From the NCBI GenBank assembly GCA_934746715.1, contig CAKVFI010000001.1, forward strand, positions 1-64,000: a stretch of 64,000 nt of DNA, in the 5' to 3' direction. This document shows positions 26,559 to 35,526 of the stretch, in pieces. Every line of letters begins with the position of its first letter. The first letter of the stretch is position 1. This DNA comes from an uncultured Clostridia bacterium (GTDB lineage: Bacteria > Bacillota > Clostridia > Christensenellales > UBA1242). A program made the translations under genes and the position numbers. A model generated the notes under the pieces. The model was not told where the DNA came from, did not search any database, and saw nothing but the letters and a program-made list of their open reading frames with translations.

Positions 26559-28829
26559 TTAATCTTTAAATTCAATTGGAGCATATTCAAGTGAAAGCAT
26601 TTTTTCACCAACCAAATCAAATTTGATTTTAACACAATGATTGCTGCTATTTGGTGTGATTTCTGTTATAACGCCATCGCCAAATTTAGGATGAGTAACT
26701 TTTGCCCCAAGTTTGATTTTGGAAAAATCAACAGTTTTCTTTTCAACTGTGTCTTTGCCAAATGTATAGTTAAATATTTTGTTTGTTCCAGTTTGTAAAT
26801 TGTTCATATTTTCTCCTTTAAAATTTGTTTTGTTTACATTTTGTTTGTAAAAATTGTTTGAATTATTAAATGAATTGCCATAAGAATTGTTGTTTTGATT
26901 GTAACTATTATATGAATTAAAGCCAGAGTTTATTTGCCTTTCTTTTGCCAAATCAAGCTCATACAAAAAGCGTGATTTTACGCTATACTCTCGCTTGCCA
27001 TACATAAATCGTGATGCACTGGAAGTTAAAAACAAGTCCTTTTTGGCACGCGTAACTGCAACATACATTAATCTGCGCTCTTCTTCCAAATCGGTTTCGT
27101 CATCGCGTGAAATTGGAAATATTTTTTCCTCGCAACCAACAACAAAAACAGTGTCAAATTCAAGCCCTTTTGCGCCATGAATTGTTGCAATAACAACACC
27201 TTCACCATTATCATCATCCATTGCTGCGGAAAGTGTTACTGATTGCAAATAATCAACGATTGTTGAACCTTGATTGTTCTCCTCAAACTCTCTAACCGAG
27301 TTGGAAAGTGAGTTGACATTCAAAAATCTTTCGTACTCTTGCTCATTGTCTAGGTCAAAGGATTCTGTTATTTTGGTTTTTTCAAGCAAGTAAGTAAAAA
27401 AGTCATACATACCCATTGTGTTCATATTGTTTTCAAGGTCATTAAGCAAATCACGCAAAGGAATAAGTTTTTCCTTTAATGCATTTGGCAAAATTTGCTT
27501 GTCTATGTTCATAACCACATCTTTAAGCGGAACACGTTCTCGTGTTGCAATTTCCGTCAATTTGGCAATGCTTGTGTCCCCTATGCCACGCTTTGGAAAG
27601 TTGATTATACGCAAAAAACTAACATCATCGTCCGGGTTTACAAGTGCTGTGAGATATGACAAAACACTTTTAATTTCCGCACGCTCAAAAAATTTAAAGC
27701 CATTGTACATTATGTGAGGAATGTTGTACGCCAACAATTTTTCTTCAAACGCGCGCGACAAGGCATTTAAACGCATCAAAATTGCCATTTCGTGATAAGG
27801 TGTGCCCGCTGCGTGCATTCTTATGATATTGCGCACAACAAAATCAGCTTCATCGGTTTCGTTTTGTGCTGGATAATAGTAAACTTCACTGCCTTCATCA
27901 TTTGTTGTGTAAAGTTGTTTATCCAAGCGGTTTTTGTTGTTTTTTATGATTAAATTTGCGCGGTCAAGTATCTTTTTTGTGCTGCGATAATTTTGCTCCA
28001 ACTTAAACACTTTTGCATCTTTAAAATCGCGTTGGAAGTTGAAAATATTATCAATATTTGCGCCACGCCAGCCGTAAATCGATTGGTCCTCATCGCCAAC
28101 AATAAGCAAATTGCGTGTGCGGGAAGCAAGCAATTTTACAATATCATATTGCAGTTTGTTTGTGTCCTGAAATTCGTCAACGCTGAAATACGAAAACTTG
28201 TTTTGAATGCTATCAAGCACTTCTTTGTTGGTTGAAATTAGTTGATAAAAATTGATAAGCAAATCGTCAAAATCCATTGCGTTGTTCTTTTTAAGTTCGC
28301 TTTGATAGGCATTAAAAAACTTAACAAATTCTCCAATAGTGTGGTCATAACGATTTATGTTTGCGTACTCTTCAATCGTCATATTTTCGTTTTTAATGGT
28401 TGAAATGTTATGTTTAAAACGGCTTTTTATGTCTTCATCTGTAATGTTCATTTGCTTAAAAATGTCTTTAAAAATTTTGGCTGTGTCCGTTTCGCTAAAA
28501 ATGGTAAAATTTTCTTTATAACCTTTTAAAAAACTTGCATATGTGCGCAACATTCTGGCACAAAAACTGTGGAATGTGCAAACAGTAACCATATCGCCGT
28601 CTGGGGCAATTTTGGTTATTCTGTCCTTCATCTCCCCCGCTGCTTTGTTGGTGAATGTGATTGCCAAAATTTTGTAGGCTGGCACGCCACATTCTGTTAT
28701 TAAATATGCAATGCGATAAGTGAGCAATCTTGTTTTGCCGCTGCCAGCACCTGCACTAACCAAAACAGGGCCGTCAGTTGCTGTTACGGCTTGGTATTGT
28801 TCATCATTAAGCAGTGAGCGATAGTCCAT
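26559..28829 (-). CDS. pcrA: ATP-dependent DNA helicase PcrA/UvrD
   Basis: A 756-residue superfamily 1A 3'-5' helicase for nucleotide-excision repair and replication-fork upkeep. Walker A AGAGSGKT is at 26-33, motif II VDEFQDTN, motif III GDEDQSIYGWRGA, motif V TIHGAKGLEF and motif VI VAVTRAKKDL. Between the core and the C-terminal tail (residues about 650-690) lies an Asn/Ser/Tyr-rich low-complexity linker (YNSYNQNNNSYGN). The tail itself (KLGAKVTHPKFGDGVI) is the Tudor-like RNA-polymerase-binding domain. It has its own promoter with a long inverted repeat. Confidence 0.96.
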   Translation of the reverse strand: MDYRSLLNDEQYQAVTATDGPVLVSAGAGSGKTRLLTYRIAYLITECGVPAYKILAITFTNKAAGEMKDRITKIAPDGDMVTVCTFHSFCARMLRTYASFLKGYKENFTIFSETDTAKIFKDIFKQMNITDEDIKSRFKHNISTIKNENMTIEEYANINRYDHTIGEFVKFFNAYQSELKKNNAMDFDDLLINFYQLISTNKEVLDSIQNKFSYFSVDEFQDTNKLQYDIVKLLASRTRNLLIVGDEDQSIYGWRGANIDNIFNFQRDFKDAKVFKLEQNYRSTKKILDRANLIIKNNKNRLDKQLYTTNDEGSEVYYYPAQNETDEADFVVRNIIRMHAAGTPYHEMAILMRLNALSRAFEEKLLAYNIPHIMYNGFKFFERAEIKSVLSYLTALVNPDDDVSFLRIINFPKRGIGDTSIAKLTEIATRERVPLKDVVMNIDKQILPNALKEKLIPLRDLLNDLENNMNTMGMYDFFTYLLEKTKITESFDLDNEQEYERFLNVNSLSNSVREFEENNQGSTIVDYLQSVTLSAAMDDDNGEGVVIATIHGAKGLEFDTVFVVGCEEKIFPISRDDETDLEEERRLMYVAVTRAKKDLFLTSSASRFMYGKREYSVKSRFLYELDLAKERQINSGFNSYNSYNQNNNSYGNSFNNSNNFYKQNVNKTNFKGENMNNLQTGTNKIFNYTFGKDTVEKKTVDFSKIKLGAKVTHPKFGDGVITEITPNSSNHCVKIKFDLVGEKMLSLEYAPIEFKD

Positions 28830-28888
28830 ATATCTCCTTTTAGGATTAAAAAAAATTTTACTAGGTATATGCCTTGAAAATTCTTAAC

Positions 28889-28944
28889 CAAATTGTTCCA
28901 TTTATTAACAATTTGATTATACCACACAAAAAAAACAAACGCAA
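28889..28944 (-). promoter_or_regulatory. pcrA promoter with a 27-bp operator-like inverted repeat
   Basis: Minus strand: -35 TTGCGT (complement of 28939-28944), 17-bp spacer, -10 TATAAT (complement of 28916-28921). Immediately downstream the perfect 9-bp arms CAAATTGTT and AACAATTTG (28889-28915, nine-base centre) span the expected start site at about 28909. It is not a LexA core (no GAAC-N4-GTTC). Confidence 0.65.
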
Positions 28945-28985
28945 ACATTTTGAATAAATAAAATTTAAATGCCCATTGTCGCATA

Positions 28986-29015
28986 AAAAAATCACTGGCT
29001 AACCAGTGATTTTAA
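28986..29015 (-). terminator. Terminator of rpsU
   Basis: Minus strand: ATCACTGG and CCAGTGAT (28991-29010) with a four-base loop, then TTTTTTT; it begins about 10 bases after the rpsU stop. Confidence 0.85.
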
Positions 29016-29020
29016 AAATC

Positions 29021-29209
29021 CTAATATCTTGATTTTTTCATAGCGCGTTTGCGAGCTGCTTTTTGTTTTTCTTTTTTAGCAACGCTTGGTTTAACGTATT
29101 CTTGTTTCTTTTTCAAGTCGCCAATAATACCATCTTTTTGGCATTTGCGTTTGAAACGTTTCAATGCGCTTTCAATTGATTCATTTTCGCCACAACGAAT
29201 TGTTGTCAT
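29021..29209 (-). CDS. rpsU: 30S ribosomal protein S21
   Basis: A 62-residue basic protein of the small subunit, involved in initiation. RCGENESIESALKRFKRKCQKDG is diagnostic, followed by the lysine/arginine-rich tail (KAARKRAMKKSRY). It has a strong promoter and a terminator of its own. The order mtaB-(HIT)-rpsU is conserved in Clostridia; the usual yqeY gene does not follow. Confidence 0.96.
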   Translation of the reverse strand: MTTIRCGENESIESALKRFKRKCQKDGIIGDLKKKQEYVKPSVAKKEKQKAARKRAMKKSRY

Positions 29210-29247
29210 ATCCTATTTCACCCACTTTTAGATCTAAACTAAAAAAT

Positions 29248-29276
29248 AGTATACGCAAAAACAATAACATTGTCAA
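29248..29276 (-). promoter_or_regulatory. rpsU promoter
   Basis: Minus strand: -35 TTGACA (complement of 29271-29276), 17-bp spacer, -10 TATACT (complement of 29248-29253). Confidence 0.8.
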
Positions 29277-29331
29277 TGTTTTTGACAAAATTTTTGTGAA
29301 AAAAACAATATTTAATCTTTTTGTTAAATTT

Positions 29332-29667
29332 TTAAAATTCTTTAAGCTTTTCGCCACCCAAAATGTGAATGTGAAGGTGAGCAACTGTTTGCCCAGCATC
29401 CGCACCTTGATTAATAACAAGACGATAACCATTTGTGAGCCCAAGTTCGGCTTGCATGTGGCTGATTTTGCCCAAAAGTTTGCCAAGGAGTGCTGTGCCA
29501 TCGTCTGTCAACATATCAATGGTTGGCACATGTTCGGTTGGAATAGCAATAAGGTGCACTTTTGCTTGTGGATTGATGTCTTTAATAATCATAAAATCAT
29601 CATCTTTGTAAAGTGTTGTGCTTGATAACTCACCTTTTCTAATTTTACAAAATACGCAATCTTCCAT
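29332..29667 (-). CDS. HIT-family nucleotide hydrolase
   Basis: A 111-residue histidine-triad protein (HINT/Hit branch). Two cysteines at the N-terminus (DCVFCKI) fit the zinc-binding form. The catalytic triad AHLHIHILGG is at about 96-105. Such proteins hydrolyse AMP-linked phosphoramidates; the natural substrate is unknown. Start ATG has AAGGGAGATT before it. It lies about 90 bases after mtaB, with two inverted repeats between. Confidence 0.92.
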   Translation of the reverse strand: MEDCVFCKIRKGELSSTTLYKDDDFMIIKDINPQAKVHLIAIPTEHVPTIDMLTDDGTALLGKLLGKISHMQAELGLTNGYRLVINQGADAGQTVAHLHIHILGGEKLKEF

Positions 29668-29730
29668 AATAATCTAATCTCCCTTTTTGATTGGTAAATG
29701 CTTGCATTTTAGCAAGCAAAATGGAAATTT

Positions 29731-29750
29731 TTATATCACACTTGATATAA
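29731..29750. promoter_or_regulatory. Inverted repeat between mtaB and the HIT gene
   Basis: TTATATCA, loop CACT, TGATATAA: a perfect 8-bp inverted repeat. A second hairpin (TGCTTGC at 29699-29705 with GCAAGCA at 29712-29718) lies between it and the HIT start. Neither has a good T run, so an operator or processing site is as likely as a terminator. Confidence 0.4.
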
Positions 29751-29758
29751 TTTTCTCC

Positions 29759-31012
29759 TTAATTTGTTTCAAATTGTTCCGCCAGCATTCCTTTTTTAAA
29801 TGGTTCAGTGATTGTTACATCAACAATTTCACCCACATTGTGTGGTTTTGGCAAATAGGTATATATATAATTATCAGTATAACCTATTGAATAATTTTCG
29901 TCAACGATTTCAACAAGCAGTTTGTGCTTTGTGCCCTTGTTTTTGGCGTAAAAATTTGCTTTAAATTCTGCATTCAATTTTTGCAAGCGTTTTTCACGTT
30001 GTTTTACAACATCTGCTGGAACATCTCCGCCCATTTTACCTGCCGCTGTACCAGAGCGAATGCTGTATGGGAAAATGTGCATAAAATCAAAACCTATACG
30101 TTGCAAATTTTTGAATGTTGTTTCAAATTCTTCGTCTGTTTCACCCTTAAAACCAACAATAAGGTCAGTTGAAATGCACGCAGTTGGAAATTCTTTGCGG
30201 ATTCTATCTGTTATTTCAATAAACTTTTCAATTGTATAGCGCCTGTTCATACGTTTTAAGGTTTCATTGCAAGCAGATTGCAAACTCAAATGAAAATGTG
30301 GGCAAAAATTTTTGCAATTTTTCAAAGTCTCAAACATTTCATCGTCCAAAATGTTGCACTCAATTGAAGATATTCTAAAACGCTTGTTCAATTTGTCAAC
30401 TGCCTTAATAAGCGTTGCCAAGGCAAGTTTGCCGTTTATACGATAGTCACTCATATTTATGCCAGTAAGCACAATTTCGCTGGCAGTTGTATCCTTAATT
30501 TCTGCCAAAATATCGTTTAAATCTCTGCTGCGGCTTCTCCCCCTAACATAAGGAATAAGGCAATAGGAACAAAAATAGTTGCAACCATCTTGAATTTTTA
30601 TGTATTGACGAGTGCGTGTTTCAATTGGGCGTGGCATTTCATCGTAGCTTTCGTTAACCAAATCTGGCAACTCTTTGTTTTGTGCGTTGATAAATTCCAT
30701 AATCTTTTGCTTGCCACTGTTGCCTGTTAATGCAATAACATTTGGATTGACCAAAAATTTGGCTGGATTGTTTTGAACAGCGCAACCGCACACCACAATT
30801 TTGGCGTTTGGATTAAGTTTTTCCAACTTTGCAAGCACTTGTTTGGATTTGCGCTCCCCAGTGTTGGTTACCGCACAAGTGTTAACAACATAAACATCGG
30901 CAGGCACCAAACCTTCAAAAATTTCGTATCCTGCTTGTTTTAATTGATTCATTATTGATTGACTTTCATATTCATTAACCTTGCAACCCAAGGTTACCAC
31001 ACTAGCACGCAT
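29759..31012 (-). CDS. mtaB: tRNA-A37 t6A methylthiotransferase MtaB
   Basis: A 417-residue radical-SAM enzyme that converts t6A37 to ms2t6A37. The N-terminal cluster-binding cysteines appear in TLGCKVNEYES and NTCAVTNTGE. The radical-SAM motif C-x3-C-x2-C is in DGCNYFCSYCLIPYVRG near residue 145, and a C-terminal TRAM domain ends the protein. It overlaps rsmE by 11 bases. tRNA-t6A chemistry recurs in the window (TcdA also acts on t6A), so these tRNAs would carry either the ms2 or the cyclic form. Confidence 0.94.
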   Translation of the reverse strand: MRASVVTLGCKVNEYESQSIMNQLKQAGYEIFEGLVPADVYVVNTCAVTNTGERKSKQVLAKLEKLNPNAKIVVCGCAVQNNPAKFLVNPNVIALTGNSGKQKIMEFINAQNKELPDLVNESYDEMPRPIETRTRQYIKIQDGCNYFCSYCLIPYVRGRSRSRDLNDILAEIKDTTASEIVLTGINMSDYRINGKLALATLIKAVDKLNKRFRISSIECNILDDEMFETLKNCKNFCPHFHLSLQSACNETLKRMNRRYTIEKFIEITDRIRKEFPTACISTDLIVGFKGETDEEFETTFKNLQRIGFDFMHIFPYSIRSGTAAGKMGGDVPADVVKQREKRLQKLNAEFKANFYAKNKGTKHKLLVEIVDENYSIGYTDNYIYTYLPKPHNVGEIVDVTITEPFKKGMLAEQFETN

Positions 31013-31712
31013 AACTCACCGCCTTTAACATACTAACACCTGCCACACATGCAACATGTGCACGCAAAATAGTGTTGCCCAAACTTACATTTTTTGCAAA
31101 AGATGAAAAATATTCAACTTCTTCAGCCGAAAAACCACCTTCCGGCCCCACAATAAGCGAAAAATCTCCTTTAAATGCATCAATTTTGCCAGTTGAATTT
31201 TCGTAAGCAAAAAAGATGTTTTTGTTGCTTTCCTTGGCAATTTGAGATTTGTTTATTATTTCGATACTCATCACATCAGCACGTTCGCTTTGTTTGCTTG
31301 CTTGAATTGCTGTTTGCTTTAATTTTTCTATCTTTTTTTCATCAAAAGTTGCAACAGAATAATCTGCTTTAAACAATTTTACAGTTTTGACATTCAATTC
31401 TGCCAAATGGTCGATTGCTTCAACCAATGCTTCGTTTTTAATCATTGCCAAATATACTATTATGTTTTGAGCATTGAAAGATTTGTTTTGTTGTTTGCCA
31501 AGCAAATTTAAATCAACTTTGTCTTTAAAAATTTGTGTTATTTCAAAATTATAATCAAACCCGTCGCCACAAAATGCAACAATTTTTTCTCCAACTTTTG
31601 CCCTGCGAACCTTTAACAAATGTTGTGCTTCCTGCCCAGATAAACAAAAAGAAAAAGGAACATTCAATTCCTTTATTTCAATTGGTTTTTCAAAATAATA
31701 CCTGTTATCCAT
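31002..31712 (-). CDS. rsmE: 16S rRNA (uracil-1498-N3)-methyltransferase RsmE
   Basis: A 236-residue SPOUT methyltransferase with an N-terminal PUA-like domain (SGQEAQHLLKVRRAKVGE). The SAM-binding knot is visible: IVGPEGGFSAEEVE followed by VSLGNTILRAHVA. It sits between rpe and mtaB and overlaps both by a few bases. In relatives it follows prmA, which is absent here. Confidence 0.95.
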   Translation of the reverse strand: MDNRYYFEKPIEIKELNVPFSFCLSGQEAQHLLKVRRAKVGEKIVAFCGDGFDYNFEITQIFKDKVDLNLLGKQQNKSFNAQNIIVYLAMIKNEALVEAIDHLAELNVKTVKLFKADYSVATFDEKKIEKLKQTAIQASKQSERADVMSIEIINKSQIAKESNKNIFFAYENSTGKIDAFKGDFSLIVGPEGGFSAEEVEYFSSFAKNVSLGNTILRAHVACVAGVSMLKAVSYAC

Positions 31713-32361
31713 TGTTCCCTTTTAACTTTTGAATTGCTTCATAAGCATCGTTGTTGTAAATGTAACTTCCGCTAACAACAATATCTGCCCCAGCGCGAAC
31801 TGACTGTGCTGCTGTTTTGTCGTTTACGCCGCCGTCTACTTCAATCAAGATATTGCTGTTTTTTGCGCGCACATATTTGATTTTTGCCAATGCTTCCTTT
31901 TGAAATTCTTGCCCACCCTTGCCAGCTTTAACAGACATAATAAGCACCAAATCCAATTCTTTTAAAAATGGGTCTATTTTTGCAATATCGGTGCCAAGGT
32001 CAATTGCCAAACCTGCCATAACGCCTTTGCGTTTGATATGTTTGATTAATTTGTGAGTGTCTTCTTCATTCAACACTTCTTGATGAAAACTGATGATGTT
32101 TGCGCCCGCTTTAATGTATTTGTCAATCACCTTGTTTGGCTCTTGCACCATAAGGTGGCAATCAAAAAGCAAAGGTGTGCGTTCCTTTAATTGTTCAAGG
32201 TAAGCAAAATCAACTGATTTATGCTTTACAAACACGCCGTCCATAACATCAAAATGATACATATCTGCGCCATAGTTTGTAACTCTCTCCAAATATTCAA
32301 TTTGGCTGGACATATTTCTGCCCGCTGGCAAACTAGATGCCGAAACAACAATTTTTTTCAC
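31705..32361 (-). CDS. rpe: Ribulose-phosphate 3-epimerase
   Basis: A 218-residue TIM-barrel enzyme of the pentose phosphate pathway that interconverts ribulose 5-phosphate and xylulose 5-phosphate. Motifs: YHFDVMDGVFV (metal and catalytic Asp, about 36-46), DCHLMVQEP, IMSVKAGKGGQEF, and VDGGVNDKTA for phosphate binding. The start is GTG 32361 with AGGAG six bases upstream. It normally follows rsgA after the prpC-prkC pair; those genes are missing here. Confidence 0.95.
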   Translation of the reverse strand: MKKIVVSASSLPAGRNMSSQIEYLERVTNYGADMYHFDVMDGVFVKHKSVDFAYLEQLKERTPLLFDCHLMVQEPNKVIDKYIKAGANIISFHQEVLNEEDTHKLIKHIKRKGVMAGLAIDLGTDIAKIDPFLKELDLVLIMSVKAGKGGQEFQKEALAKIKYVRAKNSNILIEVDGGVNDKTAAQSVRAGADIVVSGSYIYNNDAYEAIQKLKGNNG

Positions 32362-32507
32362 GTTTAACTCCTATTGTATTTAGTTTAACATATTTTATTA
32401 AAAAAACAAACAAATTTTTAACAAATCAAGATTGCTTTTTTACAACAATCAACCTTTTTTAAAGCTAAAAGTGTTGAATTTTAAAATAACTTTTACAATG
32501 ATACCTA

Positions 32508-32535
32508 TTGACAAAAATCCTGCTTATGATATAAT
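32508..32535 (+). promoter_or_regulatory. Consensus promoter of the 153-residue gene
   Basis: -35 TTGACA at 32508-32513, 16-bp spacer, -10 TATAAT at 32530-32535: both hexamers match consensus exactly, one of the strongest promoters in the window. The start codon is 18 bases further on. Confidence 0.85.
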
Positions 32536-32553
32536 GTCCACAAGAGGGAAATT

Positions 32554-33015
32554 ATGGATTATATTGTAAAAGATGAAGAAAGCACTGTTAAAGACTGCAT
32601 TTTTGAAAGTTTCAACAATTGCGTTAAAATGATTAATAAAATCACAACTATTTGTGACCACCAAGAAAAGAACATTAAAAAAATTGTTTCTTATTTAAAC
32701 GTTTTGGCTCACGACATTTTAAGTGATAACGGCAGCGGCAATTACTTATCTTGTGTTAAGGAAGAATTTATTAATGACATGATTGCTTTGTCTTGCAAGA
32801 TTGTTAACACAGAACGTGCTTTTAAGTCTATTGACCACGATTTGCTTAAAAACGCTGAAATTTATTCTGGCATCAAAAAGCAACCAATTATTGATGATTT
32901 GAAATTGGTTAACACTCTTATCCCTATGTTTGAAGAGCTTGGCACAAATTTAAATAAATTGGCTTGTGATGTAAACCATTATTATATAATGAACTACATT
33001 AATGCAGAAGTTTAA
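32554..33015 (+). CDS. Unknown 153-residue helical protein, strongly expressed
   Basis: I do not recognise a family. The protein is predicted all-helical and acidic to neutral, with six cysteines and a central SDNGSGNY turn. No signal peptide or membrane segment is seen, so it is probably cytoplasmic. It has consensus -35 and -10 boxes, an AGAGGGAAATT ribosome site and a strong terminator. It is a lone plus-strand gene between rpe and rlmN, which converge on it from both sides of the superoperon. It occupies the place where rsmB, prpC, prkC and rsgA lie in relatives. Confidence 0.8.
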   Translation: MDYIVKDEESTVKDCIFESFNNCVKMINKITTICDHQEKNIKKIVSYLNVLAHDILSDNGSGNYLSCVKEEFINDMIALSCKIVNTERAFKSIDHDLLKNAEIYSGIKKQPIIDDLKLVNTLIPMFEELGTNLNKLACDVNHYYIMNYINAEV

Positions 33016-33031
33016 TTGAAATTTGATAATC

Positions 33032-33061
33032 AAAAATGGCAACATCTGTTGCCATTTTTTT
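33032..33061. terminator. Bidirectional terminator between the unknown gene and rlmN
   Basis: AAAAATGGCAAC and GTTGCCATTTTT form a 12-bp perfect stem with an ATCT loop, with an A run on one side and a T run on the other. It serves both convergent transcripts. Confidence 0.85.
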
Positions 33062-33063
33062 AT

Positions 33064-34083
33064 TTAAACTTGCAAGTGTTTTGCACGCAGCATTCCACAC
33101 GCACCAGCAATATCATCACCTTGGCTGCGGCGTAAAGTTGCACTAACACCTTCTGCATTCAACCTTTCAACAAACTCAATTGCTTGTGCTCGGGTAGTTG
33201 CTTTAAGGCTACCGCCATTTGGATTAAGGCAAATTACATTAACATGGCTCTTAAACCCATGAGTTAACTTTTTTAGTGCTAAAATGTCTTGCTCTCGATT
33301 GTTCACACCATCAATTAAGCAATATTCAAACACAACACGTCGATTGTTGATTTTAACATAGTTTTTAACTGCTTTAATTATTTCTTCAATAGTGTAACGA
33401 TTTGCAATTGGCATGATTGTTTTGCGAGTTTCATCATCAGTTGCATGCAATGAAACGCAAAGTGTGATGTTAAATTTAAGTTTTGCCAAATCATAAATTT
33501 TGTCAACCAAACCGCAAGTTGAAATTGAAATGTTGCGCTCACTAACATTAAACCCGTTTGGGTCGGTGATAAGTTCCAACCATTTAACAACATTGTCAAA
33601 ATTGTCCAATGGTTCGCCACTGCCCATAAGCACAATGTTTGAAAAGTTGCGCGCGGTACATTTGCCGTTGTCTGCATTAAGTGCAGCGATAATTGAAAGC
33701 ATTTCACCAGCCGACAAATTGCGTATCAAACCATTTAGTGTTGAAGCACAAAATTTGCAACCCATTCTGCACCCCACTTGAGTGGACAAACAAATTGTGT
33801 TGCCATAATTTTGAGTTAAAAACACACTTTCAACCAAATTGTTGTCATGCAACTTTAAAAGATATTTTTTTGTGCCATCTCGGCTTGTAAAAACTTTAAA
33901 GATTTCAACTGGTTTTAAGATATAATCTTGCTTAAGTTTTGCTTTTAAATCTGCGCTAAAATTAATGGCATCAAAGTCCTTTGATTGCAAAATTGCATCA
34001 AAAATTTGTTTGGCACGAAATGCTGGTAAAACTGCCAATTGTTGCTTTAATTCATTTAAAGTTAAATCGCTTAAAATTTTCAT
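33064..34083 (-). CDS. rlmN: 23S rRNA/tRNA adenine-C2 methyltransferase RlmN
   Basis: A 339-residue radical-SAM enzyme that methylates A2503 of 23S rRNA and A37 of some tRNAs. The cluster motif is CRMGCKFCAS (C-x3-C-x2-C) near residue 106. SLHATDDETR follows, and the mechanistic second cysteine lies near the C-terminus (GACGMLRA). It ends the rpoZ-priA-def-fmt-rlmN operon. rsmB normally lies between fmt and rlmN, and is missing. Confidence 0.95.
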   Translation of the reverse strand: MKILSDLTLNELKQQLAVLPAFRAKQIFDAILQSKDFDAINFSADLKAKLKQDYILKPVEIFKVFTSRDGTKKYLLKLHDNNLVESVFLTQNYGNTICLSTQVGCRMGCKFCASTLNGLIRNLSAGEMLSIIAALNADNGKCTARNFSNIVLMGSGEPLDNFDNVVKWLELITDPNGFNVSERNISISTCGLVDKIYDLAKLKFNITLCVSLHATDDETRKTIMPIANRYTIEEIIKAVKNYVKINNRRVVFEYCLIDGVNNREQDILALKKLTHGFKSHVNVICLNPNGGSLKATTRAQAIEFVERLNAEGVSATLRRSQGDDIAGACGMLRAKHLQV

Positions 34084-34121
34084 ATTTTTTGTTTTTATGT
34101 GTTAATATTTTAACAATTTTG

Positions 34122-35039
34122 TTATGTTTCAATCACATCACCCAACACAAATTTGTTGGAGTTCATGTATGCTTTTGCTGGCATTTTTTGCTTGCCTTCT
34201 GGTTGGATTGTTTCAATTTCAACAGCACCATCTTGTGTTGCAACAATAAGACCAGTTTTTGCGTTGCAACTTAAAATTTTGCCTGGTGTAGCACTTCCTT
34301 CTGCTGGCGTTGTTTGAAGCACTTTAAAACGCATGTTTTTGTAAACAAAATAGCAATTTTCAAGTGCACGAACCTTGTTGATTAATTTGATTGTTGGCAT
34401 GTTGAAGTCCAGCAAAAAGTCTTCCTTTTTTAACATTGGATAATATGACATTTCTGCTTCGTTTTGTGGAACACCGTGAGATTTGTAATAATCAAAATTA
34501 TTCAAAAATTCAACAATACATTCAACCCCTAGTGTTGCAAGTTTTTTAAATACACTTGATGATGTGTCGTTTTGTTCAATCGTAATTTTCTTTTGAAGAT
34601 ACATATCGCCACAATCAAGCCCCAATTCGGTTTTCATGATTGTTACTCCCGTAACCTTTTCTCCATTCATAATTGCCCATTGAATTGGTGATGAGCCACG
34701 ATATTTTGGAAGCAAACTTGCGTGCACATTAAAAATGCCAAAATGTGGTATATCCAATATATTTTGCCTGATAATTTGACCATAACTTGCTGTTATAAAT
34801 ATATCAGCATTTAATGCTTTTAAATCTTGCTCGCCATCGCGATTAAGCTTTTCAAACTGAAACAATTTTAAGCCATTTTGCAAACAAAATTGTTTGATTG
34901 CAGAGAAAGTTGTTTTGCCATTTCTGCCATTAACTTTATCTGGTTGCGAAACAACTGCGACAACATCCTTGCCGTTTTCAATCAATCCTTTTAAAATGTC
35001 AACGCTAAATTCTCCAGTTCCAAAAAACACAATTTTCAT
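34122..35039 (-). CDS. fmt: Methionyl-tRNA formyltransferase
   Basis: A 305-residue enzyme that formylates initiator Met-tRNA with 10-formyl-THF. FFGTGEFSVDIL opens the fold. The catalytic/substrate region is FNVHASLLPKYRGSSPIQWA near residue 107, and the ELGLDCGD motif follows. The C-terminal OB-like domain is present. Its start overlaps the def stop, the typical def-fmt coupling. Confidence 0.96.
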   Translation of the reverse strand: MKIVFFGTGEFSVDILKGLIENGKDVVAVVSQPDKVNGRNGKTTFSAIKQFCLQNGLKLFQFEKLNRDGEQDLKALNADIFITASYGQIIRQNILDIPHFGIFNVHASLLPKYRGSSPIQWAIMNGEKVTGVTIMKTELGLDCGDMYLQKKITIEQNDTSSSVFKKLATLGVECIVEFLNNFDYYKSHGVPQNEAEMSYYPMLKKEDFLLDFNMPTIKLINKVRALENCYFVYKNMRFKVLQTTPAEGSATPGKILSCNAKTGLIVATQDGAVEIETIQPEGKQKMPAKAYMNSNKFVLGDVIET

Positions 35040-35515
35040 TATTCTTGTTCGTCCTCATCAACAAAATCTTTTGGTGGTGTGCAAATTTTGTCTATGTACA
35101 AAATTCCGTCCAAATGGTCATTTTCATGGCAAACGCAAACTGCTGTCCACCCTTCGCAAGTTAATGTAAATTTGTTGCCATAACGGTCAAATGCACGCAC
35201 TGTTACAGTTTGTGGACGTTCAACATAATCAAATGGAAGTTTAACACTCAAGCAACCTTCCTTGTGAATTTGTTTGCCAGATGTTTCAACAATTTCTGGG
35301 TTAATAAATTCCATATAAATTTCATTAATGCAAACAACAAAAACACGCTTAAGCACGCCAACTTGGACTGCGCTTAAACCTGAGCCATTTGCTATTTTTA
35401 CAGTTTCACGCATGTCGTCAAGCAATTCCCAAAGTTTGTCATCAAAAATTTTAACTGGCTTGCTTTTTTTGCGAATAAAACTGTCAGTATACATAACAAT
35501 TTCTCTAACTGCCAT
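35039..35515 (-). CDS. def: Peptide deformylase
   Basis: A 158-residue metalloenzyme that removes the N-formyl group from nascent proteins. All three motifs are intact: GSGLSAVQ (usual GxGxAAxQ, with Ser for Ala), EGCLS (metal cysteine) and CHENDHLDG (HExxH). The length fits type I deformylases. It works in sequence with Fmt, whose gene overlaps its stop. Confidence 0.95.
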   Translation of the reverse strand: MAVREIVMYTDSFIRKKSKPVKIFDDKLWELLDDMRETVKIANGSGLSAVQVGVLKRVFVVCINEIYMEFINPEIVETSGKQIHKEGCLSVKLPFDYVERPQTVTVRAFDRYGNKFTLTCEGWTAVCVCHENDHLDGILYIDKICTPPKDFVDEDEQE

Positions 35516-35526
35516 AATTTCTCCTT

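Noticed and set aside
28880..28921. LexA box before pcrA
   Set aside because: GGAAC is present, but the spacing to a GTTC is wrong; the palindrome is of another type.
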